A stretch of DNA of 64,000 bases, from positions 310,001 through 374,000 of the forward strand of contig SJRY01000228.1 in the NCBI GenBank assembly GCA_011319805.1, read 5' to 3'. The stretch comes from Macrocybe gigantea (taxonomy: Eukaryota > Basidiomycota > Agaricomycetes > Agaricales > Callistosporiaceae). This document shows, in pieces, positions 22,704 to 32,610 of this stretch. The notes under the pieces are model-generated. The model ran no database searches. It saw only the letters and a program-made list of their open reading frames with translations, and was not told the DNA's origin. The translations under genes were made by a program, and so were the position numbers. Position 1 is the stretch's first letter. Every line of letters begins with the position of its first letter.

Positions 22704-25654
22704 TCACTCCCATCCGCTCGACTGCGACGAGGACGAGGAGGAGGACGGTGGGGGGATGTTCTCCAAATCGCTCTCCTCGCCATCGTTCTCCTCCTCTGCT
22801 TCCTTCTCATCCTCCTGTTGCTTCTTCCTCGCTGCCTCGACCTCCGCCTCCATTCGCTTCAGCTCCTCCTCTCGCGCTTTCTTCGCAGCCTCCGCCGCGT
22901 CTTCTAGTTCCTTTTGCTGCCGCTGCTCCTCCGTCAGCTTCGCGCGCTCCCTCTCCCGTTCCTCCCGCTCACGTTTTTCCTTTTCCTCCTTCTCCTTCTC
23001 CTCCAATGTCTTGCGCATCTTTTCGAGTTCTTCTTCCTTCTTCTGAAGCTCTTTCTTGGCCGCCTCCTTGGCCGCTGCCGCTTTCTTCTTCTTTTCACGC
23101 TATGCAACAAACCCGTCAGAACTAATTCCCTCTATGACACTTAAAGCACATACTTCGAGCTTCGCCTTGGCCTCCCTCTCCTCCCTCTCCTTCCTCAATC
23201 TCTCCCTCATCACCCGTTCACTGGCGACCCACTCCTCCACGCCATTCGCGGCAGCTTCCGGTTGGGACTTGTTCTTCAACAAGTCTACGGAAATGACGAA
23301 ACAGCTCAACCATCAAGACTCCATTCATCAAGCCAAAAAAAAAGGACACTCACATCCCTGAAGCGCAGCGACGCTAAACTCCTCATCTGGCACGCCGTCC
23401 GCGAAACGCTTCGCGAGCATGTTCAGCGTCGCCGCATCGAGTGGCTTGGCCGAATGCGACGTGCTGATCAGGTGCTCTTCCAGTTCGGGTGGTAGATAGG
23501 ACCGGTTCTTTGATTCAAACTTCCCTTGCTGCTGCCCTGTCTGTGGCGTAGACGGTATTGGTGGCAATGCAGGCGCGCTATCTACGGTTGGCGAGTCCGG
23601 CGTCGGCGACGAGAATGCGGACGAGAAGAACGACGAAACGGAGGACGACGACGGGGAAAGGCTCCACAACGACGACCGCGGCGTCGAATCCTGGACGCTG
23701 GACGCGTTCAACGACGGTATGGGAGGCGTTGGAATGCAAACTACAGGCTCGGGCTCGGGCTCTGAGAGGTCTTCTTCCGCAGAAGGGAAGAAGTTGCGGA
23801 AAAGCGCCTCGGCCTGCCACCTCGTCGCGTTCTTGAACTCGATCCAGACGTCCATGCGGCCAGGGCGAGATAGCGCGGGATCAAGCCGCTCCAGGTGATT
23901 TGTCGTCCTACGCGGGGAATCGAGTCAGTCCGAAGGCTCAACAGCCGCAGGGAGATACAGAGACACGCACGCAAACAGTAGCCGCCCCTCCGCCGCCGCC
24001 ACACCATCGAGCGCGTTCAACAGACCGCTCAAGCTGAGCGTGTTGACGTCCGACAACTGATCCTGCCTTCTACCTCTCTTCGGCCTGCCGCGTCCGCCGC
24101 TCCCACTGCCACTTCCATTGCCGGACTGGTTCTGTTCCTCAGGGCCCTCCTTCTTGTCGTCGTTGCTCTCTGTCTCCTCGCGGCTCACGCTGCGCACGAA
24201 GGCGGCGTCGAGGTCTTCGAGGAGAAGAATGCACCGTGCGGGAACGCGACCCATGAGCGTCGTCAACGTCGAATCGGATATCCACGAAGCGGACAAGGAG
24301 ACGACGTAGATGTCGAGCATGAGCTCGCCAGCAATAGCGTGGATCAATGACGACTTGCCCGAGCCAGGCACGCCATGCAAGAGGTAGCCGCGTCGGAAGG
24401 GAATGCCCCTGTCTGCATACCACTGAAAATGGAAATGATTAAAAATGCAGGTCATGAAAGAGAAAAGATTGCGTACTTTTTCAGACTTTAAAAAGTCTTT
24501 GGTATCATTCAACAGCATTTCCTTGACGCCGGGGTTGAGCACGATGCTACTCATAGGACGTTTATGCCTCGAGTCAGTCCATCGCCAGGAGCCATGGGAA
24601 TCCGCGAAATATATTTGGATGCGATGAATTGCCTCCGCTTCATACTCTTTTTTGGCCTGAAGGACTAGCTGCTTGAGGATGGCGTTTGAGCGAGCGACCA
24701 CGCTACATGTGGGTGGGTGGAAAAAAAATAAAAAGAAGAGCGGGGCGCAATTAAGCCAAATGGAATAAAGCGACAGAGAGCACGACTCAAACCTTATCGA
24801 GAGGACCTCGGTGCCACTACCGTCGCTTTTTCTGCCTCGGCGAACCCGGAGCCAATGGCCGCGGTAGTATATGGTATGAGTGGTGTCAAAGGTGGGCTGA
24901 AAGACGACGCGCGTCTTGACCTTGCCCGGGATGTCGTCTTCTTCATCTGGAGCGACGGAAGGACTTTCATCGTTAAAGTCCTCGTCGCCAAAGGAATTGT
25001 CTGAACCGATTCCGGAGGTGCGGGTGGTGGTCTCAAACTCCCTGGAGCGCTGCCACTCTGGCCTGCGGGAGAGCCAGAGCATGAGCCAATCGTAGGGGTA
25101 GTCTTCTTCGGAAAAGTGGGCCGTGAGGAAGAAAGCTGGATGGGGAAATGGCACAGGTCAGTTGATCGAGCTCGTGGCAGTTAGTGGGGGAGGAAGCAAG
25201 GCGCTCATGGTGACTGGGGTGCAGTGGGATGGGTGTGCAGGGTGTCATAGCGGAGTTGAGGGAAATGGCGTAGCAAGCGGAGGAGAATGGATAATGAAAC
25301 GGGTGACGTGAGCACGAGGCGTGCATTGAGCCCGCCACGACTGCGGAAGGTCGTGGACAGAGAGAGGCAAGCTGGGTAGCAACGCAGTCGTCGACGTCTC
25401 CACCGCACAGGGAAAAAGAGGGAAGAGAAGAAGTCGACTCACAGTTGACAAAATGCGACCTAAAGTTGAGAGAGACGTGAACAACGGTACGAGACACGCA
25501 AGGGGGTGAAAAACAGAACGCACCATGCAGAGCTGGAGACTCGTCTCGCGGTTTCGACGGTGCCGCCGAGGACGACGAGCTTCATGCCGTCAACGACAGA
25601 CGAGCCGCCTGCGCCGCCGACGAGGGGCTGGATGAGGGACTTGAGTGCGTCCAT
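22704..25654 (-). CDS. BCS1-like AAA ATPase with charged C-terminal extension
   Basis: AAA protein of the BCS1 family (mitochondrial inner membrane translocase/chaperone in yeast; many basidiomycete paralogues are uncharacterised). The first exon MDALKSLIQPLVGGAGG starts the BCS1 N-terminal domain. TTHTIYYRGHWLRVRRGRKS and VLNPGVKEMLLNDTKDFL are family-specific. The AAA core has Walker A GVPGSGKSS, Walker B CILLLEDLDAAF and LLFATTNHLERLDPALSRPG. A Gly/Ser/Asp-rich insert of about 45 residues sits between Walker B and the second half of the domain. The last about 180 residues are a K/E/R-rich coiled coil ending in serines, absent from canonical BCS1. About eight introns. Orthology to BCS1 itself is uncertain. 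Confidence 0.85.
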
Positions 25655-26263
25655 GGAAGAAAGAGGTTGTTGTAGGGGGAGCCAACGTGGCGAAAAGCAA
25701 AAGACGTTGAAAGGGAATTGTAGCGGAGAGCGCGTCTATATGAGCAGACGAAAGGAGGAAGAGATGCAAATCAGCGCAGCTCAACCCGAGTCAGGGCCTG
25801 TCATTAATATGCAGACCCGCTTGGACCTAGACATGTCCCCCGTCGACTTTATGGCCTTTTACAACAACAACAATATCATGTCAATCCTGCAGCTATTCCA
25901 TCGTCGCTTTCTCTAATGTCATCATCACTTTTTGGCTTTTATTTTCTTGCAGAATTGCAGATGCTTGACGCTTTTGTCTCGGAGCCGAACCTAGTCACTT
26001 TTCGGAGACAAACTTGAAAATGAAATATGCCCAGCCACAGCAGAGTCACCGCATAGCTGTGAACTGGAAAACGTTTTTCTTTCCTCAAAACCGCGTCTCG
26101 TGAGCACAGCGTCCACGCGACTGCCTGCTCACCGACAGCCACGGTCCGGTGCGTCAATGACACGCGCCGCGTGCACCAGCTGGTTTCTATGCCCGCTTAT
26201 TCGCCTGCACCATAAATATGGAACCATGCCGCTGCCCCCCTCCTGGCATCGAAGCCCCAATCC
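25655..26263. promoter_or_regulatory. Divergent promoter region, BCS1-like / GH88
   Basis: 609 bases between divergent starts. CCATAAATATGG near 26210-26221 is a TATA-like element about 50 bases upstream of the GH88 start. No other structure recognised. Confidence 0.4.
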
Positions 26264-27930
26264 ATGCGTATCTCCCCGCTCCCGATCGCCCTCCTCCTTC
26301 TCTCAGGCGGGGGAAGCCGCGGCGCGTCCGTTCCAACACAGCTCTTCTCTCCGCTCGTACCGCAAAAGGTGCTCGCGGCGTACAAGGCCCTCCCGAACCC
26401 GGTGCAATACCCACAGTATACGACCACCACAGGCCAGTGGCTCTTCTTCTCCCCCAACACGTGGACGTCGGGCTTCTTCCCTGCCACGCTCTACGCACTC
26501 AACACCCGCTTGGCCCTCTGCGGAGCGACGCCTGCCAACGCGCTCGGCAGCGCTGACTGGCTCGCCCTCGGACGCGCTGCGAGTGCGGGGCTTGTTCCTC
26601 TCGAAACTGGCAATGGCGTCGGGCATGATGTCGGCTTTTTGAGCTTTCCGTTCGTGGAAGAGCTCGCGTTGTGGGTCCCGGTAGACTCGTTTAGATCAGC
26701 GTCTGAATCCGTGAACGCAGGAATCCGTCCAACAAGACAGCGCAGACGGCCATAAACGCGTTCGCCAAGCTGCTCGCAAACCGCTTCAACCCCATCGTCG
26801 GATGCACCAGGAGCTGGGACACGTCCGATCCAACAGATTTCCAGGTATTTTGTTTTCGCACGACACAACAGAAAGAAAAGAAAAAAGAAACGTTTCGTGC
26901 CGTTGTAGGTCATCATTGACAACATGATGAACCTCGAAGTGCTCTTCCACTCTGCGGACCTGACGGGCAACGCGACGCTGCGCACAATCGCCACGACGCA
27001 CGCGGACACGACGATGAAGAACCACATCAGAGATGACGGTGCGCTGCTCGGACTCTTGTTCTCCTTTTTTTCGTTTGATCAAATCTTGGCTTAGGCTCGA
27101 CTTGGCACGTCGTAGAGTACAACTCGACAACCGGGCTGGTCATTCGGAAGAGGACCGCGCAGGGCTTTTCGGACAGCAGGTTGGGCGTCTCGCATTTGCT
27201 CCGACTCTTGATGACGGGAATCTTTTTAGCACCTGGTCCCGCGGCCAAGCCTGGGGTATATACGGATTCGCGAACAGCAAGTCGCCGATGCTAGTTTACG
27301 CGTCCCTTTCTAATTTTTTTTCCTCTTCTCTCCCTTCCAGTGTTCAGGCTCACGAAGAACGTCAATTACCTCAACACCGCGCGCCGTTTCGCGACCTACT
27401 TTTTAAACACCATGCCCGCCGACGGCATCGTGCCCTGGTGCGCTCCTCCCTCTTGTCTTTGGCCTTTGTTTACCAAACGGTGATACAGGGACTTTAACGC
27501 CCCCCTTACGCCTCCCCCTCGCCCAGCCGACTCTTCCGCCGCGACGATAGCCGCAAACGGGCTTCTCATGCTCTCCCAGTTCGAGACGTCCGCCGCGGCG
27601 TCAAAGACGTACAGCGACGCGGCCATCAGCGTGAGTTTGCAGTCCTGCGCACTGCTGCTTGCTAGGGTTGACCACGTTGGATACTGATCAGATTTTGCAC
27701 AACATCACGGCTCTGGCGTGGAACCCGCCCTGGCAGAGCATCCTGTCCAACGGGACGGTCAACAAGCCCGCGAACAACTTTTTGACGGGCACAGTTTATG
27801 GTAAGCGCTGCCGGTTATCTTCATGCTCGTGATCTTGCGACGGTCTGCAGGTGATTATTACTTTATCAAGGCGGGAAACGAGCTCGTTAAGCGCGGGCTG
27901 GCAAAGTGCTCGGATGGAAAGGCTGTATGA
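26264..27930 (+). CDS. Secreted glycoside hydrolase family 88-like (unsaturated glucuronyl hydrolase)
   Basis: Predicted secreted enzyme with an (alpha/alpha)6 barrel, acting on unsaturated uronosyl ends left by polysaccharide lyases; the exact substrate is inferred from the family. The N-terminus MRISPLPIALLLLSGG is a signal peptide. WTSGFFPATLYAL, HDVGFLSF, VIIDNMMNLEVLF (catalytic Asp region) and TWSRGQAWGIYGFA are hallmark GH88 motifs in order. It ends GDYYFIKAGNELVKRGL before a short tail. Five or six introns; an apparent frame change near 26670 is explained by the intron at about 26670-26725. No frameshift detected. Confidence 0.85.
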
Positions 27931-28164
27931 GTTATATCTGATTCTGTTGTTCTCATGTTTATCGAATACCCTTCCTTTTTTACAAACAAGACAATTACAT
28001 TTCTGCACACCGATGAATTACATACACCGTCAAAAAAGCCACGTACACAAATTCGCCGTTCAGCTTCGCATCACCAAGTAATGTATCTACGAGAAAAAAA
28101 AAAAGCTCCAGATGTCCAAGGGAAAGAAAGGCCTCGTCAAGAGAAAAGTGAGTGAAACGGGCGT

Positions 28165-28776
28165 TTAGCCGTAGTTGAGACGGAAGATGTCGTTGAGGCT
28201 ACACGAATAAGCATGAGCAGCAAAGGAATGAGATGATAGCGTACGCACACGTAGTAACTCGATCCGTCAGGAATGAGTTGAAAGACTTGGCTAAACTGGA
28301 GCGGATTCGTGCCGTCGTCGACCTAGTGCAACAGGGATATGTGACCATTGACATTTGATCAGCTCCATCATACGCCTGCGACGCACGAGCAAGAGGCCTG
28401 TGACGCTGACGAGCAGGCTGGGGACGTTCGGGTTCGACGGCTGCGCGTCCATCGTGACCACTTTGTGCTGGACCTTTGAGAACGGCAAGCTCTGTGCATG
28501 AACGGAGGCGCGTGAATGAGAAGAACGCGTCGAACGAAGGGAAACAAGGGAATTGCTCACGGAGAGTTTTTCAACGATAGCCTGCGCACCCTGGATCGGG
28601 GTGCCCTCCCACGAGAGCATCGACTCTGGGCGCTGTATGATAGAGACGTCAGATCGTGGGGATGTTGGGCGGAAGAGGGCACGGACGTAGAGAGGCGTCA
28701 AGTTGGAGCGGTTCGCATCGAATGTCTGGTAGTAAAAGTCTGTAAACTGTTTTGCGATTGCGTTGATGTCCGCCAT
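28165..28776 (-). CDS. NTF2: Nuclear transport factor 2
   Basis: Homodimeric carrier that imports Ran-GDP through FG-nucleoporins. Exons read MADINAIAKQFTDFYYQTFD, SMLSWEGTPIQGAQAIVEKL, SLPFSKVQHKVVTMDAQPS, VSVTGLLLVDDG and [20 protein letters not shown], ending NYG, about 125 residues as expected. The sequence is near-consensus for fungal NTF2. Four introns, one flanked by an AATTG-rich segment. Convergent with GH88, 234 bases apart. Confidence 0.95.
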
Positions 28777-28970
28777 ATTCCAAGAGAAAAAAAAAAAGAG
28801 CTGGTGAAGCGAATTGATAAAGATGATCAGAGGGAGGTATGACCACGTGATCTGGTGGCGACACTCACACCCGCATCACCCGGCTCGAGTTGTCAGTGAA
28901 CTGTCCATCGCTGCCAGGACACTGGCAGATCAAGAAAAAGTAAAAAAATTTAAAAAATTAAAATAAAGAG

Positions 28971-30527
28971 ATGTCCCACTTTGCCTCTTCCGACCAGCTT
29001 CCATCCCGACCCACAATGCGCCGCAAATCCTCCGCCCAGAACCTTCTCTCTTCCTTCAAATCCCCTTCCGCCGCCGCGTCCACACCCGCCCCGCTCGCCC
29101 TCGGTAGCGCAACCGCGCTCTCCTTCGCCGCCGCAGTGGGAGGCGCTTCGACGCCAACCGCGCGCGAGTGGGACGCGCAGTCGCTCGCTTCGGAGTCGGT
29201 GGGCGGCTCTGCGCTCGCAGGCGCGGGCAGCCCGCAGCTGGGCCAGGGCACGTCCGCAGAGTACCTCCGCGACCTCGTTCAGAAGAGGATCATCACGCTG
29301 ACGTACATCCGCAACGTGCACGAGGGGTGCGTTCCGCGTCCTTGCGTTCTTGTTTGGAAGACCTTCTGACGGTGTTGCTGCTTGCTGCTGACGTGCTGAA
29401 CGGATTAGGCGAACGCACTGGTTTCATACCGTGCTGATCACCCGCGCAGATCTCGACAAAGAGTTTAGCAACTATTTGCCAGAGATCAAGAAACGGCGAG
29501 TATTCATTTCCTGAAGATCGCACTTGTGGCTGATCATTGCTACTCGTTCAATGCAGGGCCTTCCGTTTCACCGTCCTCGGAATGTCCCTTTCCAGTTTGC
29601 TGGACATCAATCAGCCTCAGGATCTGCTGCGCGGTCTCCTCAACACCATTACAGAATACGACCAGAACAAGGACGACAACGAAAAGCCCAACTTTTCAAA
29701 ACGATTTCTGCGGCCGACCAAAATCACTAAACGGCTCGGTGGAGGGTTCACAGAATATTCCTCGTCCTCCGATGCAAACTCGGATACCTCTTATCTCATA
29801 ACACCCCACATAGTGAGTCCGACGCGTCCATCCATATCTCATGAAAAATAACAATCAAACGTAGCCATTCGCCCTCGACTATCACCAAACCCTCCTCTCC
29901 CTCCTCGACGTCCTCTCTGAAGTGTACAACAAGATCTCCAAGCTCCTAGGACCTTCGCCTTTTCCGCATGCTGCGCAGCACATGATGGGCCCCCTCGGGC
30001 TGCTTTCGCCTCACCCTGGCGTGTCCTACCTCTTTCCAGCGGACAGTCCACCAGGCGCTAGCGGCAACGCCACCGCCACCCCATACCAGTCGCAGCAGTA
30101 CCAGCAGCAGACATCAACCGCCGCAGCTGGCGTGTTTCAGCTCTTCCATCCTGGCAGCAACGCGACGCCGGAGGAGGTCAACGCGAGCCTCTGGGGCATC
30201 GCAAACGGGACCATGGCCGGCGGCGGCGCGGGCTTGCATGGCGCGGCGTTGAACAGTCCGCCCTCTGTGTGGATGCCCGTCTGGGGCGAGACCGTGCTCA
30301 AGATTGATAGCAAGTTCAAGGTGAGTCGTTCCTCGTTCACCGTTCGTTCGATCCCCGACATCCTGCTCCAGAAAATCACGTCGATGCTTCTGAAAGAACT
30401 CGACACCCTCGCGCGGAATGGGATCAAGGACGAGCTCGCGTCGCTCGATCCTCTCCTGCGAAACATCAAGGTCGACGAGGGAGCGACCGGCGCGGGAAAC
30501 AAGTCGCTTTATGAATATGACGCATGA
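28971..30527 (+). CDS. Conserved fungal protein, function unknown
   Basis: I do not recognise a named family. Exons join into about 400 residues. The N-terminus is S/A-rich and probably disordered (MRRKSSAQNLLSSFKSPSA). A conserved-looking block follows: EYLRDLVQKRIITLTYIRNV, HWFHTVLITRADLDKEFSN, AFRFTVLGMSLSSLLDI and FALDYHQTLLSLLDVLSEVY, which looks helical. A low-complexity Q/G/A insert precedes PSVWMPVWGETVLKIDSKFK and SMLLKELDTLARNGIKDELA, and the protein ends NKSLYEYDA. The long second segment has no signal peptide or clear membrane helix. GT-AG introns near 29325, 29495, 29810 and 30320 restore the frame. A cytoplasmic scaffold or membrane-traffic role is possible but not shown. Confidence 0.75.
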
Positions 30528-31330
30528 CACTGATCAAACCCCGGGACGTGATGCGAAGAGTTCTAACAACCTAATCACATCGAAGCCTCATCGATGCCGT
30601 ACATCGGGTGCATTCCGGCCGCCTTGCTTCTCGATCAATCGCCCACATGGAGCACACAGAGAGATCTTGTGCTTTCCTTCCCCCTTCCCCCCGTCAATTG
30701 TACACGTCCGGATTTGGAACGCGAGCTTTTTGCTGTCTCGGGCGGTAATGCGTCTGGCCCTTGTTTTCGCTTCTTCGCAAGCTGGTCGCGTTTTGATTGT
30801 TGGGAGATGGGCGACTCACAGAGAACGGCGCAAAATTTTTCAGCTTCACCTAACTTGCGGCGCGATGCAGGCTTTCCCTCTTTTGATGGTCGTACCGCCG
30901 CGTACGCACGCCCAAACTAGAACATATACGATTTACCCAGCACACATTTGATATACCTTTCTTCGAACGATGACGCAGGCCTTCGCTGTCGGATACCCTG
31001 ATACCGGTTTCCCTACACTGTATATCTCAGGACACGTTTCTTGCTTTTGGTTTCTTTCCTTTTTGACTTTCCAGTTTCGGGTATGATTTATAGCTCTGGG
31101 GACTTTGTTTTCTTTGTGTTCATAGCATATGTATAAATCTTGGCGCGGGCGTTATTCGTTTCTCTTTTGAATGGCTGTGAACGTTTCTAGGAATAGGCTC
31201 GACTACAATGACATGGTCTTGAATTCAATACAGCATACATTTCAATTTATCCTTCGCAAATTTGTTATAATATATACATTCTGGAGGATTGAAATGAGTC
31301 GTGAAGCCAGTGGGCCGCCGTATGGTGCGT
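30528..31330. other. Intergenic, no gene seen
   Basis: About 800 bases between converging genes. Several short frames lack any conserved look. The left part is presumably the 3' untranslated region of the upstream gene. Confidence 0.5.
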
Positions 31331-31547
31331 TCAGTTGCACTTGCACTCGTTGGGCTTGCAGGTGCAGCTAAAGAGAAGGTATCGGCCTGAGGGGCATGAA
31401 GAAAAATCATGAGCACCGTACCCGGTGTTGCACTGGCAGTTGTTGGCGCCGCAGGCGGCATTGACGGGGACAGCAGCGTTCTGTGAGAAGGGGGTCAGGG
31501 CCTGCACAGGAGCAAGGGCAGCAGAATCGACGACAGACAGAGATCAT
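31331..31547 (-). CDS. Seven-cysteine fungal metallothionein (34 residues, three exons)
   Basis: Small cytosolic metal-binding peptide (Cu/Zn/Cd buffering in characterised fungal relatives). Exons 31547-31539, 31480-31422 and 31367-31331 join into MISNAAVPVN, AACGANNCQCNTG and CTCKPNECKCN, stop TGA. The cysteine pattern is C-x4-C-x-C-x3-C-x-C-x4-C-x-C: seven cysteines with three C-x-C pairs, as in Neurospora and mushroom metallothioneins. Introns have GTACGG...TTTAG and GTCTGT...CACAG borders. The last two exons are well supported by the cysteine pattern; exon one (nine bases) is the weakest part. A TATA-like CATAAAAAGG (31630-31639, minus strand) lies about 85 bases upstream. Confidence 0.78.
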
Positions 31548-32610
31548 TGTGAATCGGTTGAAGTGTGGGGTTGTTCTGATGATGGGTGGTTGTCTGAGGA
31601 CTGGGTCTCGAAAAGCAGCCATTTGCGTCCTTTTTATGCGTTTTCCTCTTGGCCTGTGCGCAGTAGAGGAGCCGGCCTAGGAACGCGCAGGGGGATCTGA
31701 CATAACGCGACATATGCACATGCGGCGCGTGCACTCGAAGAATAAAATAAAATAAGAGGATCAGAGTCAAAAGCACGGTAACGTCAGCAGCAAAGAGCCC
31801 AGATATGGGAAGGGTCCGAAGCCAAGATAATCATAATCAGCTAGATCCCGTACTTGGACCGAATGCTGATGTTGATAACGACAGCTTGCCAGGACCACAT
31901 GACGATGCCAGGGTTAGCGTTACGTCCGATAAGCTACGACTTTCATTGCAGTGCGGCGCGCGCAGATAGACCGTGTAGACGCTTGTAAAATGAGTGCGCA
32001 CCAGCAGCAAGAGCTCTTGCGAACACAGGACGTCTGAGGATGCTGCGTCCGCGCCTAGATAGGGCGAGGCCGAGACCTACGTAGCCTCGTGCACAACTAC
32101 CGCCACGCATCTGCCGCTGGGCTGCCATCGCACCTCAGTTTAGGCCAAGGAAAAGGAACACGAGCGTTCGCGAGTTTGCGGAGCTATTCCCTTCTTGGGC
32201 GCGTTTGAGCATTGTAGCATCCCGTTAAGCGTTCCTGTTTGTGGAGAGTCCATGGCAAGAGAAGAAAAGAGACAAATAGACAGATCAAGCCATGTCAGAG
32301 CGCATGCCATTGCAAATATATGGATCACCAGAGAACATCGGGAAGGCCAAGGTCAATTGTCGTTCCTGTAACAAGTCAGCGTAACTTTTTCATTTAACTC
32401 TTGACTTTTGCAGATGCGACTAGAATCGGCGACAGACTCCGCCTCCTCATGGCTGATTCATTTTGAACATTCTCGAATACAGCGCGTCGTTTGCTGATGA
32501 GCTACTGAAGTAGGTGGAGGATTTGTTTGGATTTGTGGATGATCACTCCTATTTTGGAGATAGGCTGGAAGCGAACCTTGTTCCGAAAAACTGTGCAGCA
32601 TCTCGGCGGG
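31548..32610. other. Intergenic, metallothionein promoter to H15 gene
   Basis: About 1 kb between divergent genes. It holds the metallothionein promoter on the left. Minus-strand frames around 31943-32128 and 32140-32328 show no family resemblance and I do not call them. Confidence 0.5.
31630..31639 (-). promoter_or_regulatory. TATA-like element of the metallothionein gene
   Basis: CATAAAAAGG on the minus strand, 83 bases upstream of the proposed start, a suitable position for a core promoter of a strongly inducible small gene. Confidence 0.45.

Noticed and set aside
22546..23125. Plus-strand serine/proline-rich ORFs
   Set aside because: Antisense of the K/E/R coiled-coil exon of the BCS1-like gene; low-complexity mirror.
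25923..26200. Possible gene between BCS1-like and GH88
   Set aside because: Short frames only, no splice-consistent extension, no conserved motif.
31943..32328. Two minus-strand ORFs of about 60 codons
   Set aside because: No motif, no intron context, and arginine/alanine-rich random composition.
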